Source: Chrysopilus asiliformis (taxonomy: Eukaryota > Arthropoda > Insecta > Diptera > Rhagionidae). From it: a stretch of DNA of 64,000 bases. Both the position numbers and the translations under genes were made by a program. Under the pieces are notes generated by a model. That model was not told where the DNA came from. It did no database searches and was given only the letters and a program-made list of their open reading frames with translations. Location of the stretch: contig OZ035960.1 of assembly GCA_964034945.1 (NCBI GenBank), positions 79,331,331 through 79,395,330 on the forward strand, written 5' to 3'. Of the stretch, positions 44,139-53,539 are shown piece by piece; position 1 is the stretch's first letter, and every line of letters begins with the position of its first letter.

Positions 44139-44342
44139 GCCTGTCTACACCAGGATTCACTTTGAGGCCGCACGTCATTCGTGAGGGTGAGGGACGCAGT
44201 GGGGAGGGAAACCAAAAAGAGCGAACGAAGTTTAGATTGTGCCTGTCTACACGAGGATTCACTTTGAGGCGGCACGTCATTCGTGAGGGTGAGGGATGCA
44301 GTGGGGAGGGAAACCAAAAAGAGCGAACGAAGGTTAGATTCA
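44139..44342 (+). repeat. 102-bp tandem duplication
   Basis: CCTGTCTACACCAGGATTCA...GAGCGAACGAAG is present twice with about six substitutions. ORFs on both strands read through it, so apparent protein repeats here follow from the duplication. Confidence 0.88.
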
Positions 44343-45133
44343 CTTAAAATTATTTGCTGGGGAGTCGTGCGCATCTGAAAATTCGGAGTTTTCTTCTTCA
44401 GATTGTCACAAAAATAGAGCCGTTGCTGATGAAGCATATAATAAACTTGTTACTGCAATTATTATATGATCCATATTTTCATTAAATTTAACAAATTTCA
44501 CTGCAATCATTTTACAACTGAGTTAAATTTTGAGGTTATTTTCATCCCAATGTCTTAACGTCAAAAAGGCGAAAGATTTTAGCGAATGAAAAAGGCGAAC
44601 CGTGTGCACACGGCAACCAAATGAGGAAAGACAATCCCGCCTCAAAGTGCAATCCCGTGTAATCACACGCAAACAAGTGAAATGCGTGAGATGAATTCTC
44701 AAGGCTGATTTACAATGCAGCAGCAATGCCAACAGCAATGTCGACGCAAAGAGTGACGGCAAAAAGAGAAATGCTGTCGGATGAATTACAATGAAGCGGC
44801 AACAGTAAAAATTGACGTTTCTGAATTGTTGAATTAATCTTTTTTCCATGATTATCTAAATTAAATTTTTATTAAATAAATAACAATCTTAACCATATTC
44901 TGAAACTTACTTTTAAACACAAAATTCGTTTCCAGAATTAAACTTTGTTGTCAATCACTTGTATACATAAGCAACAAAAACCAGCTATCAATGTTACTGC
45001 TCAAATTTAGGATTAGAAATGAATCGGCAGCAAAATATCTATCTGAAAATCTGACGTTACAGAGTCGATTTTCGATCAATCAAAACACTTTATTTATTAA
45101 AATAACTTAATGTGAAAGCTGATTTACAGAAAA
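44343..45133. other. No gene seen
   Basis: Unrecognised. GCCTCAAAGTGCAATCCCGTG near 44640 echoes, inverted, the CACTTTGAGGC block of the 102-bp repeat. Confidence 0.4.
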
Positions 45134-45660
45134 ACGGGTAATAATATTTTTACTGGCAAAGTGAGTGAAATGCCAGATTGACTTTTTCATCAAGTGGGAA
45201 AGGGACGGCAAGCCACACAGTAAAAATTTTACTGGAAATTTTGCTTGCATGTAGTGGTTTTACTATCCATAATTTGCATCGACGATAGGAAAGTTATGGC
45301 AGTAAACAACAACAAACACATTGGACTTCCCAGCCCTTCCAACAAAATGCCAACCCTGAATTATGGCAAACAGCAAAAGTAAGGTTAAGTTCGATGTTTA
45401 TGTGAAAGCTACGCATTTTAAATGGAAACGGGAGGTAATAATAATTTTGTTATTAATTATAACATCACACAAAATGATTTTGCTAGGTGAAATTGAAGTT
45501 CTAACAAACGTATTGCTGCGAGAAGGTAATGTGCAGTGACAGTTTGCCATAAAGTGGAAGTGAAACTACATGTGAGACATTGATGTGATCGACTTTTCGC
45601 GCACGGAAATTTGAATATCGCTATCCCACTCACTTTGCCAGTAAAAATATAAATACCCGT
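45134..45660. mobile_element. 527-bp foldback MITE
   Basis: The arms are ACGGGTAATAATATTTTTAC and inverted ACGGGTATTTATATTTTTAC, both continuing TGGCAAAGTGAGTG (about 35 bp). There is no clear target duplication. Confidence 0.75.
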
Positions 45661-46208
45661 CTTTCTAAACACACCTTAACAAATAAAATCTTCCTTATTC
45701 CAACTGACCCGGGCATGGGGGTGGTGTTGATAGAAAGACCTTGGCAGGGACTACAAACTGTGAAAATCCAAATTTATTGATATTACTTGTTTTCGAGAAA
45801 TGTTAATTAAATTTAAAAATATATAGTAGAAATAGTTTTTTTCACTTGATCAGTAGGAAAGAGATATTGACCGAGGGCTTCTTAAAATAAAACTAGTCAA
45901 AAATATTTAATTTATCTTTATATTTCATTAAAACAATTAATTTAATAATGTCGGTCGATAGGTTGTTGTTAGCCGCTAACTTTTTGTTGTTGGCCGGTAA
46001 CTTATTGCTGTCGTTCTCTGGCGGCGAGCACACGAACTTTATGATGGCCGCTAACTTGGGCGATAACTTCGCATCGGTGTTGCACTGAAATTTGTGTATA
46101 TGGATGAGTAAAACGATAAGAAAACTAAATTTTTGTTTCAGAAATCATAATCAATACTGAATTTTTTTAAAAATCTACTTTGACCCCCAGATCTACTCCG
46201 CTCTTTTT
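45661..46208. other. No gene seen; probable promoter side of the PIWI gene
   Basis: Contains TTGTTGTTAGCCGCTAACTT-type words repeated near 45965-46055. A promoter for the downstream exon would be expected hereabouts, but no core element could be assigned. Confidence 0.35.
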
Positions 46209-46412
46209 ATGGATCTACTGCGATTCTGCCTGACCGAATGCACATCCCTGGCAAAACAACTGCCTTGCATTTACTTGCAATGTGCTGTTGGAATTGCGCT
46301 AGTTCGTATCCTTTCTGCAGTAGTTGGCTTTTTTAGACTTCGTCGTGGTTATTATAATTTCAAAGAAAGGTATAAAAAAAATCACATTAAAAATCATGTA
46401 GCTAAAATATAA
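46209..46412 (+). CDS. 67-codon ORF upstream of the AGO3-like exon
   Basis: The ORF starts at ATG 46209 and ends at TAA 46412, 20 nt before the ATG at 46432. It encodes a Cys-containing N-terminus, a hydrophobic segment (about residues 23-42, YLQCAVGIALVRILSAVVGFF) and a basic tail (RLRRGYYNFKERYKKNHIKNH), a plausible single-pass microprotein. I do not recognise a family. It could instead be a 5' UTR ORF or a coding exon ending at AAAG|GTATAA near 46369. Evidence for translation would need homologues. Confidence 0.35.
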   Translation: MDLLRFCLTECTSLAKQLPCIYLQCAVGIALVRILSAVVGFFRLRRGYYNFKERYKKNHIKNHVAKI

Positions 46413-46431
46413 AAAAATACCCTTAGATAAA

Positions 46432-46921
46432 ATGAGTTCTGGACGAGGAACTGGAAGGGGTGAGATTTACAAGCGACTATTGGAATGTCGGCAGCCTTCT
46501 GGGGATGGATTCACGCAACATTCCTCCGCAAGAATCGACAGTGGTTTCAATGAAAGCCAGGAACGATCGAGTGGAAGAGGTCGTTTGATATCAGCTTTGT
46601 CAGAATCCAATACGCTCAGCCAATTGCCCTCAAGCGATAGCGGAAGTCTTGGTCGTGGTGGCGGTCGCGGTCGAGCGCAATTAATCCAGCAGTTGGTAGG
46701 CAATTTGTCGGAAGATCCGAGCAGAACAGGGAGTCTCTGTTCTTCAACTAACTTGCCTCCAGTTGGCCGAGGAAAATTGCTACAAAGCTTTTCAGCTGCT
46801 AGTACTAGTGCAGTAAAAGAAGGGCCTAAAATTGTCGAAGTCACAGAAAAGTTGGAAACAGTCCAGATATCCGAGAAAAAATATGATACACCAGAGCCAG
46901 TCCTCAAACATGGAAAAAAAG
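46432..46921 (+). CDS. AGO3: First coding exon of a PIWI-family gene, probably AGO3
   Basis: The ATG is in a good insect context (AAAATGAG). The frame encodes about 163 residues, low-complexity and Ser-rich, with RG clusters at 4-9 (GRGTGRG), 47-50 (GRGR), 74-81 (GRGGGRGRA) and 113-115 (GRGK). Each cluster is followed by a hydrophobic L/I-rich helix start. Arg-Gly clusters at the N-terminus are where PIWI proteins are dimethylated and bound by Tudor partners. The repeated G-R-G-x-L-L pattern and an IDSG motif near residue 36 favour AGO3 over Piwi or Aub. The exon ends G|GTAAGT at 46921. N, PAZ and PIWI domains are not in the window. Confidence 0.6.
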
Positions 46922-46927
46922 GTAAGT
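46922..46927 (+). promoter_or_regulatory. Splice donor GTAAGT
   Basis: Consensus 5' splice site after AAAG. Without splicing the frame would end at 46935. Confidence 0.75.
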
Positions 46928-47517
46928 ACTCTTAAACCGAAAAAAAGTTCATACGCAATTAAGATCTCGAAAATTCGGAACACTGCTGATCCTATAAAGT
47001 TTTTACGATCCTATAAAATTTTATTCGGTCAATATGGCGGCTTTTAAAAACGGGATTATTCATTTCGCAGGTCGCTATATAGGGTTGCTATCATAAAAGG
47101 TATTAGTGATTGGAAATTTGATTAATTTCACTACACAAAAAGTAGTCGGTACATAAACAGAAATAACATCTTTCAAGTAATCGTAACTTGGTAATCAAAT
47201 CATCAATTTTTCACATCCGATGCTGGTCACTAAATGTGCTTTAAAATCAAACTGTAAAGACACCAAAAATAAAAAATCCATAAACGCCAGTAAAATGGAG
47301 AATTTTTTTAATTTTACATAAGATCAAATAGTCTGAAAATTGAGCTTCAAATTATAAATGTGCGATACCACAGGCTTCCTACTTGCACGGTGAAGTGTCC
47401 TCTGTTACGTTTGCACATTTCCTTACGCTTCCTTCACATTTCTTTAAATGTGGGTGCCACTGACCATCCAAGCCAAAAAAATACCACTGCAACAGATTTG
47501 AGTTGGGGATTCAGTAG
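46928..47517 (+). other. Intron of AGO3-like gene, no repeat recognised
   Basis: Ordinary-looking intron up to the hAT insertion at 47526. No further exon of this gene was identified in the rest of the window. Confidence 0.45.
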
Positions 47518-47656
47518 TCCCCAACCAGTGTTGGGCATCAATCAATTAAATTTTCAATTAACTAATTGATTAAAAATGTAATCGCAATTTAATTGGAATT
47601 AAAGATTAATTGCAGGTTGCAATTAATTTATTTTAATTGCAGAATACGCATAATTC

Positions 47657-48090
47657 AAACATAATAAAAGCAAGCTATAACTGTCAATCTAGCAATTATT
47701 GAAAACCCGTATGGTGATATGGCATTGTTCGAAGTTTAAGTGAAGGGCGAACAATTGTATCAAAATTCCACTTTGAAGTCAAACTTTCCAATAAGATTTT
47801 TTAAAATTTATTCCAATCGGATTTGTATGTATGGAAGTTTTATGTAGAATCATATCCCAAATAACTTTTGTTCTTGCACTTTTTTGATAAGATGCACAAT
47901 CTTTGAGATATTCGCAAAAAACATTTTCGTTTTTTATTTTTCTAATGGTCTATTTTTGCCCATTACGAACTTAGCCTCGCATTTTACGAAAAACGAATCT
48001 GCGCAAAATTTGAAGTCTCTAGCTCAATCCGTGCGCCCGCAATCCGCGCCACAGATGGACGGACGGACATGCAAAAATTAATTATTTTAA
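47657..48090 (-). repeat. mini-me-like repeat, copy D
   Basis: Reads from AAACATAATAAAAGC to GGACGGACGGACATG with GGCGCGGATTGCGGGCGCAC inverted near 48030. It lacks the hairpin end and instead joins copy E head to head. Confidence 0.75.
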
Positions 48091-48312
48091 TTAATACTAA
48101 CTTTGCCTTACCGTTTGTAACGCCAAGATCCCGTCATCACACAAAAAAATGAATTACACCAGTGTGTTTAGAATGATAAAAATAATTAATTTTCGCATGT
48201 CCGTCCGTCCGTCTGTCTGTCTGTCCGTCTGTGGCGCGGATTGCGGGCGTACGGATTGAGCTAGAGACTTGAAATTTTACGTAGATCCGTTTTTCGTAAA
48301 ATGCAAGGCTAA

Positions 48313-48794
48313 CTACTAATCCACACCTGCCATGAATGCCGTCAGTGTCGCTGTCACGTCTGATGTTATGTCTAGTGAAGATTGAAATGTCAGCTGTTAC
48401 GACATAAAAGTCTAACATTTTTTGTTGACATCTTTGCTAACAGAAATCGTAACAGAAATGGAATTTAAGATGGCGGATTCTAATTTTTCACGTGCAGAGT
48501 GGCTCCGTGTTATAAACGAATACTGTTTAAAAGTAATTTTTACAAAGAAATGATTTGAAAAATGCATCGTGGGGGCAGCAGGAGGCCGAATTTCATTTTA
48601 GTGCGGAGATTTTAAAGAAAAAAGTGAAATCACAGATCGTCATATTTACTACTCTGAGTTGTTTATTGCTCAACGCATTTCTGGAACTGAAATGTCATGC
48701 CAGAATCAGCAGCCCACCTACGTCACAACAGACTTTTCTAATGACATTTCTGCTAACATTTATGTCAGAGTTTCCGGCAGGTCTGGATGGCGTG
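48313..48794. mobile_element. 482-bp Harbinger-like MITE (TAA duplication)
   Basis: TAA at 48310-48312 and 48795-48797. The ends are weakly inverted: CTACTAATCCACACCTGCC against CACGCCATCCAGACCTGCC. The boundaries are set by comparison with uninterrupted mini-me copies, which read GGCTAAGTTCG. Confidence 0.72.
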
Positions 48795-49163
48795 TAAGTT
48801 CGTTAACACTAGATATACCGACAATTTGACTATACCTATTTCTACCGACACCAGTCAAAATGACTGGTCTTAGAAAAAATCTTTATATATTTAAAAAAAT
48901 GATAAATTACTTCAATTAGGTTAATTGTAATATATTATATTATTTATAAATTCATTCATTAGGTTATTGAAACATAATATTCAAATTCCTAAACATAAAT
49001 TAATTTTCATGTGATTCAAGATCCCCAACATAACATATATATTTTTTTTATACTATACAGTATAACAAAGAGTACAGTAAACCTAGCAATTCGAAGTTTT
49101 ATTTCAATTCTGAATCAGAAACCTATATAGTTAGTAGTAATAGTATAGAATTTGCCATAATTT

Positions 49164-50217
49164 TTACATACGTAGATTTTGCTTTGTGAACATTTTCCGC
49201 ATACATTTTTTGCATCTCTTACAAATAGTCGTGGTTTTATTATTATTACAATGTCCTATTTGACACCATTTACGTGTATGAAGGGTACCACTTGAACTTG
49301 GTATACCAGGGGTGCGTTCCTTTATTAACCGTGGTTAACCGCGGTAAAGAGAAATGCGTTCTTAAATGCCTACGGTTAACGCTCAGTAAACTTTACTGCC
49401 GTTCCTAAATGCCAAAGTTAAGCTGTCAAAGTTACTTTTCTCAACTCTGCTCGAGAGCTGAGTTGGAGAAAGTTAACTTTAATTGTAATTAAAGAACGCG
49501 GTAAAGTTAACCGAGACGGTTACAACTGTCAATCAACTGTCAATTCGTCTCGTAGTTTCGAATGAGTTTTGTGCAGGATAATGGTGGATTTTATTCCGCA
49601 GCTCCCAAAAAGATTGCTTTGATCATTTGTTGGTCCGACATATTTTTAATGTGTTGTTGTGCACATTACTGCTGTCAAAGTTAACCAAATCGCGTTCTTT
49701 TAATCAGAGTTAACGTCGGTAAAATTTCAACTATGGCAATCAGCTGTTCTAACTTTGACAAACCCAACCTTTACTTTACCCGGGAATAAAGGAACGCACC
49801 CCAGCTAATGGTATATCAGCTTCTGGTGGTTTTCTCTTGAAATCTGGTATTCAGAAGAAAGTTCTTCACCTAAACGAAACAAAAACTCCTTTTTTGATAT
49901 ATTTTCACCTGTCGTGTTTTTATACAATATCCAGACATTTATTCCAGCTAAATCTAGAATATTGAAATCATTTGAAGTGGCCATCTTCTGGAACCTGATT
50001 TGACACTATATTTTCGTCCCATTTGGTCAGTCACATCGACGCCAAATTTAGTATTGCTATAAAAGGACATAGCTTCGGGTAAATTCTTATTAGTTTTATC
50101 AATTTTGACGTGTTTGTGCTTTGTACTTAGTAAAAGTACTTTCTTTTTAGGTTTACTCTTGTAAATAGTAAGTGTACATGCATTTGATTTATAAAGCAAC
50201 GTTGAAAAAGGAGTCAT
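49164..50217 (-). pseudogene. piggyBac transposase C-terminal remnant
   Basis: From 50217: a KPKKKVLLLSTKH region, then SFYSNTKFGVDVTDQMGRKY and RRWPLQ, the conserved block around the last catalytic Asp of piggyBac transposases. A frame shift follows, then ILDLAGINVWILYKN. After the MITE (49310-49801) a Cys-rich end (WCQIGHC, ICKRCKKCM) stops at 49164-49166; piggyBac proteins end in such a zinc-binding domain. The N-terminal half is missing. Confidence 0.85.
49310..49801. mobile_element. 492-bp MITE, CAG duplication
   Basis: The ends are GGGTGCGTTCCTTTATT and inverted GGGTGCGTTCCTTTATT, matching over 17 bp, with CAG at 49307-49309 and 49802-49804. AACTTTAC/GTAAAGTT words repeat inside. It splits the piggyBac transposase between its catalytic and Cys-rich parts. 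Confidence 0.88.
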
Positions 50218-51159
50218 GCTATATTTCTTTTCTTTGCAAATATTTGGGAGTTTCCTTTTATTTCCATATATTTTCCCGTAATCACGAATTTACCGTTATC
50301 ACAAATTCTGTCATTATCACCCGCATGACATTTTTTTGATCGTGCTACAATTACGCAGTATTTATTATTTATTATAACTGTGCAAAACTCATTCCATCAC
50401 ATAGAAAAATGCACCAGTCATTTTGACTGGTTTGGTATAAGTACCGATCATAATCAAAAACTTTTTTATTTTGAATAAAAAAATAAAACTAACCGCCTAA
50501 TATTATTCATTTAATTATCGCTACAAATGTCATGACATAATTTCAAAATAAAAAATTAAGGTGAAGTAGGAATTTTAAAATAAAATGGTAAAACCAGTCA
50601 TTTTGACTGGTGTGGTAAATCTAGTGTTAATGTGCAAAAATGGACCATTAGGGGGGTACCCCTCATACGAACGAATACGTTTTTTGTAAATATCTCAAAA
50701 ACGGTGCATCTCATCAAAAAAGTCCAAGAACAAAAGTTATTTAGGATATGATTCTACATAAAACTTCCCCTACATCAAAATCCGATTGGAATAAATTTTA
50801 AAAAATCTTATTGGAAAGTTTGACTTCAAAGTGGAATTTTGATACAACTGTTTGCCGTTCACTTAAATTACCATACGTGTTTTCAATAATTGCCAGATTG
50901 GCAATTATAGCTTTTGTTATGTTTATCATTCTAAACACACTGGTGTAATTCATTTTTGTGTGTGATGATGGGATCTTGGCGTTACAAACGATAAGGCTAA
51001 TTTAATATAGTGTGTGCACGAAATAATTTGGTCGGAAACAAATGTTCATAACTTTTGCACATATAGTAGTAATTTTTTTTATGTATATGCAAAATAACTG
51101 CATTACGTGACCAGTATGACTGTACCGTTAGAAAAGAACAACAACGCGTTATTTAAATT

Positions 51160-51790
51160 ATGAGTTTAAAACAGCGTGACGTTCGTGAATTAATTGTGCG
51201 CAAACATCAAGAAAATTCTGACATGTCGCACAATGACATAGCAAAATCTTTGAAAATTGGGAAATTAACTGTCACAATTTTAACAATTTTATTCTACAAA
51301 GAAACTTGGTTTCTGAAAATTTTAAAATAAAAAAAACTTGATAAATTTCCAAAAAAATATTTGGTTTGGCAGGCAATATGCACTTGTGGTCTCAAGACTG
51401 GTATTTTCGTAACAACAGGGACAATTAATCAACAAATTTATGTTGCAAACTGTTTACAAATGTTTTTATTGCCTTTCCTTAAATTACACAATGGTTCAGT
51501 ACTCTTTAGGTCCGATCTAGCCACACCTCACTAAGGTGGCGTAGCCATAGATTGGTATAGGAAAAATGTGTGTCTGAAGTGACAAAAGAGGTTAATTCAC
51601 TAAACTGCCCGCAACTAAAACCTATAGAGACTTTTGAGCAATAGTGAAAAAGAAACAGTGCCCTTACTGTGAAAAAGGCGGCTGATTCTGTGACTGAAGC
51701 TGTTGTGCAAAGCTTATTGGCGAATGTCAAGTCAAAAGTCTGGAAATTTGCACATACAAGAAGCAAATAATTTTTTTAAAATTTTTATAA
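51160..51790 (+). pseudogene. Tc1-like transposase remnant
   Basis: The start MSLKQRDVRELIVRKHQEN, with DIAKSLKIGK, is a helix-turn-helix. After a large deletion comes YLVWQAICTCGLKTGIFVT, a degenerate LATPHY block (catalytic Asp region), and NCPQLKPIETF, the NxPxxxPIExxW block holding the last catalytic Glu. Stops and shifts throughout. Confidence 0.72.
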
Positions 51791-51795
51791 AAACT

Positions 51796-52705
51796 AGGGT
51801 AGGAGCGGGCATGTTGAATTACTTTTTAGAATTTAGGTTGTAGCGCGCACATAAAGTCACATATCGCTCCAATGGTTAAGCCATTCGATAGAGTGATACC
51901 TTGACTACATTTCATAGAAGAACTTTTTTTAAAATGTTTTATTAACTGGCCTTCAGGTCAATTTAAAGGGTGATTCAACATGCCCGCCGATTTACAAGTG
52001 GTGCGGGTAAGATTAATAACTGTAATTTTCTATACATTTTCCATACTTAAGAATGAAAAACGTTATTTTTAAGTATTTTATTAAGTAAAAAATTTAAATA
52101 TACACTACATAAAGTAAATATGAAAAAAACAATGAAATTTACGATTTAGTTAATCGCTTATTTCATTTTTTTTTGTTGTCCAACTTTTGATTGTTTTCCT
52201 GCTGCGTTTTTATAAAAAATGTAAAAAATCATCAAGAAACAAACAAAAAATGATAAAAGAACAAGGGAAATGTGAAACAAATGTCAAAAAAACAAAAAAT
52301 ACGTAAGAAAAAATGATTCAACTTGCCCGCCAAGCCGTTATTCAACTTACCCGCAACCCACTTTTTTGATATTTTCTCTTAGTAAAATCACAAAAACAAT
52401 AAATTTGAATGTCCCACTAGGTTTTTCTTTATTCTAGAGGTGTTGCACAACACTTTTAATACAAAAAATTTCCAGATTGACAAAAATTTGTATGAGAAAT
52501 GAGTAAATCACTGTATAGTCTAATATTTACTTTTAGAGCCAAAAACACACATATTCCTGTCACTTACGATATAAATAAGGTATCGCTGTCAAAATTTTAT
52601 GGCAAGTAGAGGACATTAATACTACCAATATACTAAAATTTCAAAAAAATTGACTGGATAGTTTTGTTAAATTTGGCAATAATTCAACAGGCCCGCTCCT
52701 ACCCT
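51796..52705. mobile_element. 910-bp MITE with AGGGTAGGAGCGGGC ends
   Basis: ACT at 51793-51795 and 52706-52708. The ends are AGGGTAGGAGCGGGC and inverted AGGGTAGGAGCGGGC, then a TGTTGAATTA word. CAACATGCCCGCC and CAACTTGCCCGCC recur near 51977 and 52320. No ORF of interest. Confidence 0.82.
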
Positions 52706-53539
52706 ACTCTAAATAAAGTTAATTTTGTGATATGAATGAATTTTAATTGCATTGTAATAAATTAGTATTAGTTGTATTTGTTCGACCAAATTATTTCGTG
52801 CACACACTTTACCCTTTGGTTTCACCATACGGGTATAAATAATTAAATTAATTGCGATTATATTTTTATTTTAAAATTAAAAAATAAAGAACTATAAAAA
52901 ATGTACATAGGATAAATGCTACAATGACTAATCTGCAATGACTAATCTGCCAAAGAGCCACAAATTTTCTGATAATATGTTTAAAAAGAGTTTTAAAATT
53001 TAATCGCAACATTCCAATAAATGATAATTAAAACGGCATTTTTTTAATCACTCAATCCACTTACCCCAAAACTTTGATTGAAGTTCGAATTTTGATTGAA
53101 TCCTTAAGAGGTTTCGGTACGTAATTCCGAAAATCAAAATCCCGAATTTCAAAGTCCCGAATTTTAAAATCACGTTTCTTCTGCTGTACGATCCTTAAAA
53201 ATTATTAATCCTTTTTAATTTTGCTTTTCCAGAACCGTTAATTGCAAGGTGTTGGAAATTCAAGATTTTGATTTTTTAAAGTTTATAAGATATAATTGTT
53301 ATTTGTTACTAGTAATGATCAAACAATTAACAATTGATTAGTTTTAATTGTGCAGAACAGCAACTAACAATTAATTGTTAATTGTGAAAGATACAATTAA
53401 CAAAAAATTAGTTGTCAATTGCAGAATTTACAATTACAATTGTTTAATTGTTAATTATTAATTGCAATTAAAAATAAACCTTTAATCGTTAATTGTTAAT
53501 TGCTCTAACAATTACATTTTGCCCAACACTGCCCCCAAC

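Larger units (their letters stand above)
48807..50626 (-). mobile_element. piggyBac-like element (TTAA)
   Basis: TTAA at 48803-48806 and 50627-50630; other mini-me copies read GTTCGTTAATGGGC uninterrupted at this point. The ends are CACTAGATATACC and inverted CACTAGATTTACC. The palindrome ACCAGTCAAAATGACTGGT occurs inside both ends and a third time near 50413. It holds a minus-strand transposase remnant and a nested MITE. At 1820 bp (1328 without the MITE) it is internally deleted. Confidence 0.9.
48096..50924 (+). repeat. mini-me-like repeat, copy E (interrupted twice)
   Basis: Pieces 48096-48312, 48795-48806 and 50627-50924 together follow the copy A/B order (ACTTTGCCTTACCG, GTCC/GTCT run at 48199-48230, TGTGGCGCGGATTGCG, then GGACCATTAGGGGGGTACCC and the GTTATGTTT end). 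The gaps are a Harbinger-like MITE and a piggyBac-like element. Confidence 0.8.
51008..52809 (+). mobile_element. Tc1-like element
   Basis: TA at 51006-51007 and 52810-52811. The ends are TAGTGTGTGCACGAAATAAT and inverted AAGTGTGTGCACGAAATAAT, continuing TTGGTCG. It holds a broken plus-strand transposase and a 910-bp MITE. Confidence 0.87.
50925..52837 (-). repeat. mini-me-like repeat, copy F (hairpin end only)
   Basis: 50925-51005 carries ATCATTCTAAACACACTGGTG and GGGATCTTGGCGTTACAAAC. It resumes after the Tc1 insertion with ACCCTTTGGTTTCACCATAC and GGGTATA at 52831-52837. It is joined tail to head with copy E in opposite orientation. Confidence 0.75.
47526..53531. mobile_element. hAT element, outer shell of second nest
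   Basis: The ends are CAGTGTTGGGC and inverted CAGTGTTGGGC, each followed by AT-rich AATTAATTG-type sequence. The flanking 8-mers TCCCCAAC (47518-47525) and CCCCCAAC (53532-53539) differ at one base. The left part is 47526-47656 and the right part about 52838-53531; all else between is later insertion. Confidence 0.82.

Noticed and set aside
43978..44437. Long overlapping ORFs on both strands with internal protein repeats
   Set aside because: They follow from the 102-bp tandem duplication (a multiple of three keeps frames open); no known domain.
46467..46907. 146-codon minus-strand ORF opposite the AGO3-like exon
   Set aside because: It mirrors the RG-rich plus-strand exon, has no recognisable domain, and the plus frame has a start context, splice donor and PIWI-like composition.
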